Below, in pieces: positions 36,001 to 48,594 of a stretch of 64,000 nt of DNA. A model generated the notes under the pieces. That model was not told the origin of the DNA and ran no database searches. It was given only the letters and a program-made list of their open reading frames with translations. The DNA comes from Ignelater luminosus (lineage: Eukaryota; Arthropoda; Insecta; Coleoptera; Elateridae), in NCBI GenBank assembly GCA_011009095.1, contig VTPC01002364.1:1-64000 (forward strand), given 5' to 3'. How positions within the stretch are numbered: position 1 is the first letter of the stretch; each line of letters starts with the position of its first letter. The position numbers and the translations under genes are program-made.

Positions 36001-39000
36001 TCAAACGTCGTTATCGTAGTTAATTCAAATCGATAACAAATTCAAATTTATCTACGATATCAGAACAACTTTTGAGAAACTTCTCTTTTGTGGAAAGACC
36101 GATCGAGTCGAACACCTAAACTCAGCAAACGGTGTCTACATCATTAGAGATGAAGAGGTCGAACATCTCATCTCATCTCGTTTTATGATTTTGTAAAACC
36201 AGAAAACAAACTATTGATCTGATTCAGTGGCCAAAGGAAAGATTGTAAGTTATTTATAAGTTTCAAATTACACAAAAGATTTGATGATTGATAAAACAAT
36301 GAGGACGCCAAAATGTCGAATTAAAGAAATAAAGGATAAAGTTCTTTCTTCCACCGTTTCTCAGTCGCTTCTGCAAGCAAACCAAAGTGGCGCAATTTCA
36401 AAATCTAGCAAAACTTTTGATACTAGTAGATATCTTCAAATGAACCTTGCAATATCTTCTTAGTCTGCTTTAAACTATTCTTAGGGTTTAACTAAAGCAA
36501 ATATTTTTTTGATCAAATGTGAAAAAAAGACTCTTTGACGCCTAACTTACTGTGTAATTTTGTAGGAAGAACAGTAGCTTTAGGGGTAGACGAAATTAGC
36601 TGTAATGCAAAGAGGAGATGGACTGAAGATTGCTAAAGAAAAGTAAATTCGAGACAATATAGCGAAACTTAAGGAGTCAAAAATATCAAGGACTGACCAA
36701 TCTATGAATAAAAAGAACCAATTAGTGCTCTCAAACAGGGCAATAATTGTCCTAATGAGAATGCAAGAAGAAGGTCAGATTTTCTTCTCTGAGTTGCACT
36801 TACCATGTGTTAGTCACTATGAAAAAAAAAAGTTTGATTATACCTATCAATTCCAAAATTGATTCAGGTGATCGAATTTTGAAACAGTATAGTATAATTT
36901 TGTTTTATTTAACTACACAAAGTCATTTATTTAAATTCTCCCACCTCCAGTTAGTTTATGACAGTAATATATGCAAATTAGTAGCTATTTGCAATGGAAA
37001 CTTGCATTACTCGTTTTTTCTTTGTGTTGAGTTAAAATTAGTTCCCCAAAACAACTTAATTTATCATTTTATATAACCATTTTAAGATTAAAATGTTTCT
37101 TTTTTTAAATAATTTACAGTGATTGATCTAACTTTCCCTAATAAGCAGGTAGATTGCATAATTTGCTAATTTTTTAAACCAAACTCACTTCTGTTGGCGT
37201 AAAACTTATATTTCAGTAGAAAAATAAATAGTTGGGAAACTTTTTTATTACCGTTGTGCCAAGCTCTGATTTAGTGGATGATTTACTTCCATTCATTAGA
37301 TTCCCCTGATAAAAATTTCTTGAACAATTTCAATTTATAAGTGTCATTTTCTTCTCAGTTCAAAATATCTTAATTTTTCTTTTTCCTTCAGGAATTAAAA
37401 AATGAAAACCGAAATGTTTACTATTGAGAATTTATCGTTATTTGTAGACATATTTTCTTGTTAACGTACTCATGTTTTATTTATTAAAGTTGATTTATGG
37501 CTACAGATAAAATTTAATTGAAATTTAGGCCTTTTTAAGCAAGTCTTATTTTGAAACAATAAAGCGATACATTAATGAAAATATATTTCACCTTAATTAA
37601 AAAAAAAGGAAACGAATAAAAAAAAAAGCTGAAAAAGTCTTTGATTACCATCAGCATTTCTTCTAGTTCAGTATACAAGGATGACATTTATTGCAAGTCT
37701 ATTGAGTTTTTCCACGCATAACTTGTAAATATTGTTAGTTACTCTACTAACTATTGCTACCCGTTTTGAATTTTGCTCAGTTTACTCGTGGAGAAAAGGT
37801 TCGACTCTCTTTACAGCCTTATTCAATTTGGGTGGTTGAAACCAACTTAGTTTGATGCCTATCTCTTGTACAAGTATTCATGTACTCTTGCTCTTCCAGA
37901 ACCAGATTTCTTTGAAAGCAAATACACCTTGGAAAAAAATTCTTCATTTTAAAATCGTTTGAATTCGCATTACAGAAGCAGAGGTACTATCTTAAAAAAT
38001 ATTTTAGTTGATATTATTTGAATGCCAAATATGAAGGAAGAATTTGTTTCTTATAGCAACAAAGGTCCATTTGATCTTGTTGTTTATGTTGTCGCTCAAT
38101 ATTTACGACACATTAATTTGGCTCGTCATTGGCTACCATCTTCTTCTCCTTGAACTTACCAGGTTCTATTTGTAGAAATGCCTTCTAGAAAGAAAACGGT
38201 ATGTCGAAATATATTACAATTGAATCGCTACTACTACTATTTGCGAGTTTGCCAAGATTTCTACGATAGACAGGTTTTCTGGATATTCCAAGGACAACCT
38301 CCGACTTAGATTTAAAATTAAAATATCTGTCTACTATTCTTCGCGCCTGCATTCATCTTTAAGTCACGCTTTCGTGTTGGAGATCTGGTTAAGGAGACGC
38401 AAGGCCATTCAGAAATCGTTTCTGCAAATTACAGCGTTAACATCGAGATGCCACTGTGTAACGGTTCGTTACTCGTTGCCATAAAATTATTTAAATTTCC
38501 TAGAATCCCGCCAAGATTTCATTATTCTAAGTTGGTACTAGAGTGTGATAAAATGATGTGGATGCATACTCTCGACTTATTCAAGTTAATTTTCATAATT
38601 TATTGTTGAATTCAAAATTTGATTTGTTCATTGATTAAATTGAATCAGGAATTCTATATTATTAAGTTTTTTTATTTTAAATCATCCTTTGTAGGAAAAT
38701 GCGAATTTTATTGTCCTCGGGGAATCCCCGAATGAAGTATCCTTGAACAGTTCGATTTTAATATTCTTTTAAATGTTTGTTACTCTCCAGTATAAAAATG
38801 TTATTTGTGTTTGATAATTCTTTAGAAATTCTAATTTAATTTATAAAAGCGAAATATTGGTTTTCTCTTTATTGTAATTTGTATAATTTTAGTCATTTCA
38901 TATTTTGAAATTTGGCGTGTGGGTGGACATATTTTCTTAGGCGTGGTCCTTCCGGTTTCATCTGGGAGAAGGGGATTGGGAAAGAAGTTGCACAATAAAC

Positions 39001-39880
39001 AGGTTGATTGCCGTATTGGTGGTAATAATATTGCATTAAAAATTAGACTTTTCCAGTGGAGTCTGAATAAATATTGTGCTAACGTTGTGAATTTTTATTT
39101 TAGCCTTTGTATTCTGTTATGGTTGTTTATGATCTGGAAAAACTGAGATTATTGAATGATTTCCCAAATGCATCCGTTATAGGGGTGGGTCCATCAATGG
39201 TTTGTGTAGTGGCTTCAAGTGTCGTGTATCATAGAAAAACCAGAATAATTTGAATTTCCTATTAATCTGAGCTAGAAATTCAACAGAGGTAATATCGTTC
39301 ATAACCTCACAAAGGTGTGATATACAATGGTACTGGATCAACAAACCAAATCTAGCAAACAGCATTGAATGTAGATCCTCGGAGGAATGTGATAAAGCCA
39401 GGAAATACATATCTGTGAGTTAAATTGTGTTTTAATTTAACGTTTATTTATTTTTTAAAATTTGTTTATACGCAAGGTGAAACTTTTCACTCGTGTTGAA
39501 GAGTGGCTTTCCCTTTTTATTCGTTTTTATGTTGTTTGTGTGTTAGTGATAAACATATTGAATGAATAAAACTGTATATCAATTTTTGTGTCTCATATCT
39601 TATTGATAAACACTACGTTTTGGAATTTTGAGCTTTTCTTCCAATTTAAACAAAAAAGCACTGGAGTCCAACATATATTATCCTTAGTCTAACGTTAGTG
39701 TTTTTGTTGGGTTTAAGTTAGAAATTTAATAACAGACCTGTGGTTTATCATAGTGTTGGTAGATCCCGTTTTAATTTTAAAACTGACACCCACGACCCAA
39801 AATGAGATGAGTCATCATTAGCTGGATTGTTTCTAATAAGTATTTTAAGTTATTTGGTAAGTAACCTTTTAATAAGAAAT
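30031..39880. other. Ten kilobases with no recognised gene
   Basis: The longest frame is 128 codons at 33932-34318 (plus). Its mirror on the minus strand is also open and it has no domain I know. Frames at 35161-35682 on both strands are GC-richer than the surroundings and may be an old element, but no motif identifies it. Confidence 0.4.
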
Positions 39881-39907
39881 AACGTTTTATTTAACAACTG
39901 TTACAAC

Positions 39908-40252
39908 TGGTTATCAAGAAGTATTTTGCCAAGACAAGGGAGAATTCGGTACGTTCAAGCTGACCAGATGCCAGGCAATCTGAAAAATCTCATCCAACTA
40001 GCAAGCTTGCCACTTTGGTCTTTTTCTAATGCACGTCGTCTAAAGTGGCGGCCTCAAAGAAGCCAAAGAAATCGAGTAAACTAGTCGCTTTGAAGGCCAA
40101 AAATAAACAGAATCCAACTGAAGGTGAAAAAAATCACCAAGAAGGCGAATGTTCTGAAACTCAAAAAGGCAATGGCTTCCTTCGCAACCTACAAAAAGTT
40201 CCCTTTCAAGAAAAAGCGAACTACGTCTAAAAAAGAAACTTTTTTGCATTTC
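39908..40252 (+). pseudogene. Histone H1-like pseudogene
   Basis: Broken frames in register resemble insect linker histone H1. LVIKKYFA (about 39910-39930) matches the FIKKYL segment of the winged-helix domain. DKGEFGTFKLTR (about 39935-39970) matches the KGxGxSGxFKL end of that domain. Lys-rich tail pieces follow: VAASKKPKKSSKLVALKAK (about 40045-40100) and ITKKANVLKLKKAM, then FPFKKKRTTSKKE. There are several frame changes and a stop between domain and tail, so it is not functional. No introns are seen, which fits either a processed copy or a relic of the naturally intronless gene. The match rests on short motifs. Confidence 0.5.
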
Positions 40253-40689
40253 GCCACGCGCCTCGAGCAACATTATTCTAGATAATCGATGCCATTGACG
40301 AGACAAGTTACATTACCCCAAAGCAAGCAAATAAACTTTAAATATTTAGGAGTTATTTTCCTCTTCAGTCTTAATTGGCGAATATTGGAGATGGAATGAC
40401 GGGAAACCATAAGTGCTGAAACGCGCAGCAATTACTACGTTGACTGTTGGAAGTAGTCGTTGTGCAATTTGGAAATTGAAGGACATCCAGCAAACAACGC
40501 GCACCAGTGGCGGAGTTTGGGTCATGAAATAATAATTTAAAAAGACAGAAACTTTTTTTAACGCTAACTGTATTGAAGTGATTACAGAGGAGAGACACTT
40601 TGGTAGTGGTTCTGCGGGTTCTAACAGAAAGCTAATGGGGTGTTTTCAAGAATGTTTTTCCCAGCTTGGGAGTGAGGAGAGTGGCATTG

Positions 40690-41290
40690 TTTAGATATGT
40701 GCCAGGACGAGATTTGGATTTGCATTTTACCTTTCTTGAGTGATATCTAGCGGGAATACTCAGAATATCGAGTACTTTTCAGCTGAAATTGATGACGCGC
40801 TGGACGGTACTTTAAAAAAATGGGTCTGGGGATATCATGACAGTAAAATATAAAGACTACTGAGGATAGAATTGATGCACTCGAAGATGGCGGTAGGATA
40901 AAAAACTGTTGATTCTGGCGAAACCAGCTAGGATGTGGAAGTTGAAGAGCTTATGAAGAACTCCCCTTTATCAATAAAACGTCTTATGTTGAGGAAGACA
41001 CCGGCGACACAGTCAGTAGGTTGGCATTTTTTAGATATTTTTCAGTCTGTCGGCTAAAATTCTTTCGAATATCTTGCCTAAAATCTTGAGAAGATTGTGG
41101 GCCAGTAGAAAGGGGGATCCTCTTGTGATTTCTATAAGGAAGGGCAGTAGGTACATTGCAAGCAAGATTTTTATAAATGTTAGTTAGAAGCTTGATAACT
41201 TCTGGGAGCGGTGGTGAAAAACTCTTCTCGTTAGAGTGTCTTCACCGGGAAGCAGAATTTTTGGCTTGGGCAGATAGGCTGGATCTGGTA
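40690..41290 (-). pseudogene. LINE reverse-transcriptase relic
   Basis: On the minus strand LLKILGKIFERILADRLKN (about 41042-41098) matches the early RT region of jockey/CR1-like LINEs. Further on, SILSSLYILLS then YPQT (about 40825-40880) resembles the GSxLSPLLYxLYxNDxP block. Stops and frame changes are frequent. No endonuclease or 3' tail was found. The orientation matches the LINE relic at 3.7-4.6 kb, but they need not be the same family. Confidence 0.45.
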
Positions 41291-41294
41291 CTTG

Positions 41295-43430
41295 TCAATC
41301 TTCTGATAAGTAGACATTATTATTAAATTCGACAATTAACAAATGTGCATAATTCATTACATGAAAGTCGCATGTGTTGCATATTATTGTAGAGAGAGAG
41401 ATAGAGAGAAAATTTAAATTAGCGAACTAAACTATTGGTAATGAAAATTTGTTATTTTTATCTCATGCAGTTTTTCTACATGCTCTGTATATTGTTTGGT
41501 ATTTATGTTTTGCTTTTTTTCGTGAAATTTTATATTTTCTACATTCTCCCCAAATAATTAAAAAAACATGTTTATGTAGCTCAAAAAAAGTCTACATTGC
41601 AAAGTTTATACTCAAATTGTATTATTATACTCGAAAAGATTACATTTCTAATTAGTGTACCTACTATTGTTTTATGTAAATTACATCGTAACTAGATGCT
41701 TAGACTTTTGCTTCCATGGCATTGTGTAAAATTGCCTCGTTGGGATTTAAAGGACTGTTATTAGAATAATAGACATTCTATGTATGTAGTACACAGAGAT
41801 AATGTTTAAGGAACGTATTATACAAATTTTATGAATCTGAAATCTAGGGTTTTACTTATCACATAATAAAAATAAATTTTACGGTCAAACCATTAAATTT
41901 TATGAAGAATCCCAGCCTTTGTCTTTTGACTTCATTAAATAACTTTTTTTCTCGAATCTATTCCATCAACCATCCACAAAACGAAAATAATACACTTCTG
42001 TATGTTTTATATCCTTCCTCAAAAATAAAAAACAAAGTTAATTTTAGAAAGTTCAGGGATAACTTTTTAATATAAATGCTTTAAAAAAATATCAACCCAA
42101 CTTAGTTATCAGTTCGCATACAAAATAATCTGGTTATATCTTGTGCGCCACATGTTAAATTATAACTTTATTATGGAGCATCCGGAAGATTAACATCCCA
42201 ATTCTAGCAAAAGCTCCCGCGTAATTCAAGAGTTATAGCGTCCTTGTGCACAATGGCTGTCCGAGAAGTGAAATTGGCTGAAAGGCCTTTTAAACCATTA
42301 CATTTAATTAACTGTGGGAACTTTATGACTCTCTGTACCTACAGGTTGACCCGTTGGGCAATTAACTTTTGACAATATGTCCAGTACCCTATTTTTAATT
42401 TTTTTTTCTTTTAGAGTAATAACAAACTACATAGTTAGTTTGTGTAATTGGCGGGTAAATTTGTTTTACAACTTGATAGTAATTTATTTTATTCCTTGGA
42501 GGCGAATAGGAATGCAAATGTTTGTTGTAGATTGTGTATGTGAACATTTAAGGTCATAATTACAGATGTAAGTTGTATATTTTGCAACTTAAGGTAATTA
42601 TATCGATTTAACGTAAAATGTTGTTTACAAACTTTAGCAAAATTGCAAATGTTATGGAGGGCAATCCTCCTTTACTTTCACTTCTCTTCACTACTGTTAT
42701 TGTTCCTACTCCATTTATGATTACTACATAATAACTATCGTTAGAATTATTGCTATTGGTCAGGTTTAAGTTTCAATTCAATTCAGAAGACTTCAAATAA
42801 ATGAATGTGGAGGAAAAAAACGGAGGCTTCATCTTACAGAAAAGTTTCTGTTCTATTGTTCTTTTTTCCACCAGAATTTGTTCGAAGCCAAGGTCATGTT
42901 GGAAAAAGAATGAAAGAGAAATAATGGCCTAATATCAGAGCTGTTAAAAGGAAATATCAAACTGTTGTCTGTATGGAGAACTAGTTGTTAGGTTATGAAG
43001 GCTAAGAAAAGTATCTTCTTTAAGTCAGTATGGATTCAAAACAAATTGCTTTCAGGATCAAACATTTACTAAACTGGAAAAATGTTTAAAAATCTTAGAG
43101 AAGGAAAATAGTGAATAAAGCAAATAAAAAATGTCTGATTGTATTGTGGAGGGTGTCCAAACAAGGTCTCAAACTGACATCTTTAGGAGTTAGAAAAAAT
43201 TAACGAATTTCTAAGGCAATAGAGAAAAGAAGCTTTCTAGAAAATAGTCAAACTTTGATATATAAATGTTTTTGTGGAATTTACTAATTTTCCTCCACAA
43301 TAGTGAAGGAAGAGCACTCTACGGTCAGCTTTTAATTTCTTTAGAATTTTGTTTAATTATAATTAAACATAAACAAGCACAAGCTATTCATAGTGATCAA
43401 CCGTTCCGATACTACTGTTAGGGTATATTT
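41295..43430. other. Noncoding, no gene recognised
   Basis: This is AT-rich DNA with a short GA-rich microsatellite at 41392-41410. No gene seen. Confidence 0.4.
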
Positions 43431-43440
43431 TATATTCTAC

Positions 43441-43477
43441 AGGGTGTCTCCAAGTTTGGAGGTACAGGGTGTCAAAG
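43441..43477. repeat. Paired CAGGGTGTC motif
   Basis: CAGGGTGTC occurs twice, about 25 bp apart. The same CAGGGTG start ends the TIR elements at 7.44 and 15.22 kb. No inverted partner was found nearby, so this may be a truncated element end. Confidence 0.3.
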
Positions 43478-43753
43478 TTCCATTTAAAATTTTATTTTCT
43501 CAATGTTTGAAGAACAAAATAAGGTATTGGGATAAAAGTTTCTACATCTTTGTTTAGTATAAGATGTCTACTATTCTATATAGTTTTGTGTTTGATAGCC
43601 TTACCAAAGACGGATGATTGAAGGTGGGCTAGTTACTACCCTACGCTAAAAGAATTGTTATGTCACTAAAAAATTTAAAAATCTTTCTATTTTCAAGATC
43701 AGCAATCGATTTGAAACAAAAAGTCACTCTTTCGTTTTTTTCCCTTAGATTGC

Positions 43754-43898
43754 ATCATTTCAGAGTAAAATTGAATTTTCTCAAAATCCTTCAAGTTTAA
43801 CAGCCTATGACAAGATCATACATCATCTCAAAAACAGGATATAATATTATATTGAATTTGAGAGATTTTGAGAAAATTCAGTTTTATTCTGAAATGAT
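43754..43898. repeat. 35-base inverted repeat with 75-base loop
   Basis: Arms 43754-43788 and 43864-43898 pair with three mismatches (core GAATTTTCTCAAAATC). The loop is plain AT-rich sequence. It could be a tiny MITE, or a hairpin if transcribed. No target duplication or promoter was identified. Confidence 0.55.
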
Positions 43899-43899
43899 A

Positions 43900-46070
43900 T
43901 ATTTTACATAGATGGTGATTTTCATCATTGTCAACCCATAGCACGTGATGCTCTGCCAATTTAATCAAATCCAAACCTGAAACCATAGAAGATGAATTAA
44001 CACCAAATAATTTTTTTATATTTTTTCTAATATCTTTTTCTTGCGAGCAGCTGCGTTGTGTTTGACACAGTTCACTATAGATACAGTAAGCAATTTTCCA
44101 TAGTGCCATTTAGGCATTTCAAGTTATGACCCTTTAGATTCCTTGAATAACGAATTTTATTATCTTTTATTTAGTTATCTAAAGGATTACCACCCATTGG
44201 AATCGTAGAGATTAAAAGATAATATTTAGCGAGACGAGACTGTTTAACTATGGACTGTTCTCAATGCTGATACATCATAGACAAGGTGGCCAATAGTATG
44301 TGGTGCACGGAGATGTGTAGTCCTTGATTATATGGTCTCATTTCTTTTGAAAATGAGACAACCAAAGGCCACTTATTCTCCTTCACGGATCGGGTTCTCC
44401 CTGCCGGACGCCAACGCATTGGTCATCGACTTACACGTTTTGAAAAGAATTTTTTTTGTCATTAATGCAACAAAACCTACAACACGAGTAGCAACATCTA
44501 CTATAGTTCTCTTCACTGGTCTCTTCTATATCAACACTGGTTGTTCTATATTCTATTTTGCTATAAAATACTGGCATAAGAACTTCAATCGCCAAGAGTA
44601 TTGCCACCTTCAAATCATAGCTTTCCTCTCTGCAACAAACGTCCCAATAACGAAGACCAACTAAGCAACCAGCCACGATCATACCATCTAGCCTTTGCCA
44701 GAGATTCACCTCGATAATTCTGGAACAATCTCCGAACAACATGAACGACGCCAATAGAGAAGAACAAGTAATTAAGATTATTTGTGATTTGTGAAGGTTG
44801 TTGTTGCCGTAGACATTTACTTATTTTGTTTATTTACAAAGCGAGCTACTATAAATTGCTTCTATTAACTATACCATAGTTATATAGCGAGATAGCATTG
44901 TTCTAAAAATATTCATGTTTTGGATAGTTCAGACGTGACTTCTCTAGTCAATCTAAGGAATGTACTTATTTATTAGCTGTTTACAAAATGCAAAACAATT
45001 CACACGTTGATCTTAGATTAGCAAATTCGTGAAGCTCAAAAACTAATTAAACAAAAAAGGCCTAACTGCTTCACAGATTTCATGACCCATAAAGCTTTTG
45101 ACGTTGTCGACCTGATTAAAGAGCTCATACTAAATAAACTTTTTTTGTTGTCTTGTTAATTTATGAAGCTCTTTTGCAGCTTTTATCAAACTGCTGTTAT
45201 CAACAGAAAATCTTTCTTCATCACCTCGTTGGGAAGCCCTTATTGCCCCTGACGTTTTCTTTTTTGTCTAACTTGCTTAAAGGAAGCTACTGGAAATTGA
45301 AAGTTGTGTTCCTGCATAGACTCAAGACTAGCCAGTATTTGAACTTTGTCATCTCCGACAAATGCTACTTTTGGCAAGTACTCTTAGGAAAATTATAAGA
45401 TTAAGTGTAGTATTTCATGGTTTTCTTTATGGCCATTTGTAGCACGCAGCTATCGTCTTTAGCCTTAGCTAGATACGTCACTTATACAAAAAAAACTTGG
45501 AAGGCCATTTTTAGAAAAATTAAAACTGTCAAATAGGTAATTTGCTGAAAGCACTTCCAAATCCGTAGAGTATCAATAGGATTAAGGTAATATTGAGGGA
45601 TAGATAGGTTAGACAAAGATAGATGCATAAGCGCATCGAGTGAAATATTGGAACTTGCAACCGAAGTCCAAAGTTAGAAAAATAAGTAGAATAAATAATA
45701 AATTGAGAAAGTTATTATTTTATTGCAATATTTCTTAACGTAAGCAAATACATTTTTAAAATACAATCGCAAGCTACAGACTATGGTTAGCAAAGCAAAA
45801 AAACGAATTGAAATGAAACTAAATAGAGTAAAATTACGGTTAAAAGCCATACAAGAAAGTTACAAATGTTGACATATCTGCACGTTCTAAAATGTAGAAA
45901 AGAAGAGTCAACTGCTTTGTGTTTTAGGCCAAAGGTAGAATTAGAGTTATTGCAAGTCAAAGGCTATCGCTTCGGTGAATTTTGCAATTTATTGATTTTC
46001 TTTGTGGAAAGAAAGGAAAAGAGATCGTTGACGAAAATCGAAAAAGCGTTAAGTGGACCTACTTTGGATC
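43900..46070. other. Noncoding, no gene recognised
   Basis: Open frames of 110 and 107 codons on opposite strands at 44332-44754 overlap and look like chance mirrors. No domain was recognised in either. Confidence 0.35.
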
Positions 46071-46075
46071 ATTCA

Positions 46076-46195
46076 AGCATTTCGGCTTTTTGGGCTGATT
46101 GAGCTTGTCAAACTTTTCGGGCCGATTGAACTTTTCGGGCTAAACGGGCCGTCGGGCTTTTTGGGCCTGTCGGACCTATTGGACTTTTCGATTTG
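46076..46195. repeat. Degenerate minisatellite
   Basis: CTTTTYGGGCY recurs about five times over 120 bp at irregular spacing of 18-27 bp. The block is GC-richer than its flanks and short frames run through it by repetition only. Confidence 0.5.
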
Positions 46196-46798
46196 GTCAT
46201 TTGTTAAATTTGTAAAAAGTATTACAACGAGAAAATTCTGAAGTTTGCAGGACAGTTTAAAAAATTTTATATATGCTAATACGGTTGGTAACAACACCGA
46301 TAGGGATTTTTTGGAACACGTTCAGTTTATCCTAGTCGGAGCCATGGTCGGGCCGAATTTAAACATTTCTGCCCTTGTAGCGCTCCAAGTTAAAATAACG
46401 ACAAACACAAAAAGTTTTTCTTGCATTGTAACCGTTTGTAATTCTCGTTTGGTATTCTGGAACTATCAATGTACAACATGTTTGTAAGTCTAAGTTTTTT
46501 AATTGTAAAGTTTCTACAATTATTATTATTAGGAATTACAATATAACAATGTGGTTTTCTCTTGAATTTAGTTTTTCTGCTAGCTAGTTGTAATTATACG
46601 TATCATCTCATCTTCAATGATGTCCTGTGAAGATTAATTAGTTTTAGGATGTGTTGCGTTTGGGAGGTAAGTGTTTAGTTTACTAAGTAACTGATTTCTT
46701 TATAAACTGTAATATTCCTAAGTTCTATTATTTTGTCTTTCCGTAAGCAACTTTGGATTACCTTCAGGGTCTCTTGGTAGATCACTCAAAAATGATTA

Positions 46799-47184
46799 CA
46801 GTAATATCCCGCACTTACGCGATAGGCAGGACCAAGCGATAACCGCATAAGGCGAATTTGCGTAAGTCGGGACTAAAGAAAACGATGATTTAGAAGAAAA
46901 ATGTGTAATAAAATCTTAGATAATACAACAAATTATATTATTATGAAATGCAAAAACATAAACCGAAGTTATTTTGACGTAGAAGGATTCATAAAATCTA
47001 GCAAAGTCGTCTGACGGATCAAAAATGTCTTCTTCTCCCGCAAAATTTCCTCGTTGGAGTCTATGTTTTCCAAAATTTGTAACCTTTTTCAATTGAACTG
47101 AGGCCTTCTGTCAACAAATGACGAATCGACGAGAAGATTTAAAAACCGCGTAACTAGGAATTCGCGTAAGTTGGGGTATTACTG
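46799..47184. mobile_element. pogo/Tigger-type MITE
   Basis: The left end CAGTAATATCCCGCACTTAC is matched in inverted form by the right end (read from the right: CAGTAATACCCCAACTTACG), and both sides abut TA. At 386 bp it has no coding frame. The CAGTAA start and TA target fit Tigger-like elements, but the ends differ from the Tigger at 28.2 kb, so it belongs to another family. Confidence 0.75.
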
Positions 47185-47315
47185 TACTTACATTGACTTT
47201 AGTTACACAGAAGCACAAAATCTAGTAACTGTTGTAGTTGGTGCTCTTCTAATACTTGATCATCAGTTATTGCCACCTCGTGATTAATTTTACTTTATAG
47301 ATGTCCCTTACAATA

Positions 47316-48592
47316 CGAGGGCGGTTCAGTAAGTACCCGTGTTTGACGACAGAAGGCGTTCCTGAGGGAAGTTGGTGTTATCATCGTGTGCTGCCATCTA
47401 TCAAACGACGGTATAACAAATTGCAGACTGATTGATAGGTTAGTTTGGATTTGACAGCCATTTGAGTAAGACGTGTTTCGTGATTTTAGCTAAGATGGAA
47501 AAAGAGCAGTATCGTTCGGTAATTCGCTTTCTGTTTTTGGATGGGAAAAAATGCGAGGAGATAAAAGGAAAGTTGGATGCTGTTTATGGGGACACTTCGC
47601 CATCTATGACCACAGTTACATATTGCTTCAACGAATTTAAACGTGGGCAAACATCCGTTTTTGATGAGGAGCGACGTGGTTACCGAGAAAATCATTCAAA
47701 AAGTCCACGACATGATTCTCGCTGATCGACGAACGAAAGTGCGTGAAGTAGCAGAGGCCGTAGGTGTGTCGACCGGAACGGCAATTAATATTTTACATGA
47801 TAAGTTGGCGATGAAGAAATTGTCGGCGCGATGGGTGCCGCGATTGCTAACGGTGGACAACAAGCGGATGCGGCTGTTAACTTCGAAGCAGTGTTTGTAG
47901 CAATTTAAGCGAAATCCGAAGGAGTTTTTGCGTCGAGTTGTCACCGTTGATGAAACCTGGATTCATCATTACACACCAGAAACTAAGCAACAATCAAAAC
48001 AATGGATTTCTCCCGGTGAATCTGCTCCAAAGAAGGCGAAGATGGTTCCATCGGCCGGAAAGGTCATGGCGACGATTTTTTGGGATGCGAACGGCGTCAT
48101 CCTCATGGATTTTTTAGAAAAAGGAAGAACGATCACTGGACAATACTACAGTGAGTTATTAGACAGCTTCGACAAAAAATTGAAGGAGACACGGCCGCAT
48201 TTGGCGAAAAAGAAGGTGCTGTTTCACCACGATAACGCACCAGCACATTCATCCGGAGTTGTCGCCGCCAAACTGCATAAATTGCTTTATGAATTGCTGC
48301 CGCACCCCCGTATTCACCCGATCTGGCTCCCTGCGACGTTTTCTTGTTTCCTAACATGAAGAAATGGCTCGCGGGAAAAAAATTTAGCTCAAACGAGTAA
48401 GTCATCGCCGAGATAGAGGCGTATTTTGGAGAGTTCGACAAATCCTATTTTTTGGAGGGGTTTAAAAAATGGCAGGAACGTTGGGAGAAGTGTATATTTC
48501 TAAAAGGAGACTAATGTTGAAAAATAAAAATAAAATTTTTGAAAAAAATTGTGTCTTCATTTCTAACACGGGTACTTATTGAACCGCCCTCG
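47316..48592 (+). mobile_element. irritans-like mariner copy B, both ends present
   Basis: Inverted repeats of about 30 bp, starting CGAGGGCGGTTCARTAAGTA, lie at 47316 and 48592 and are flanked by TA (47314-47315 and 48593-48594). The element is 1277 bp, the normal mariner size. It is the same family as copy A at 9.7 kb, in the opposite orientation, with only a few percent of sites differing. The transposase gene is broken but the ends look competent. Confidence 0.92.
47495..48514 (+). pseudogene. mariner transposase (DD34D), broken
   Basis: From the ATG at 47495 (MEKEQYRSVIRFLFLDGKK) the frame is lost at about 47676, where 17 bp present in copy A are missing. It resumes with VVTEKIIQKVHDM, keeps the segment MRLLTSKQCL that copy A has lost, and meets a TAG at 47898. 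VTVDETW, HHDNAPAH and the block around the third catalytic Asp follow. One C is missing near 48307 and a TAA replaces a Glu codon near 48398. The end is KGD followed by TAA, one base longer than copy A's GDYV junction. At least four lesions make it inactive. A and B carry different lesions, so both descend from a functional parent. Confidence 0.88.
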
Positions 48593-48594
48593 TA

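Noticed and set aside
44332-44754. Open frames of 110 and 107 codons on opposite strands
   Set aside because: They overlap as mirrors, resemble no family and lack supporting promoter or splice signals.
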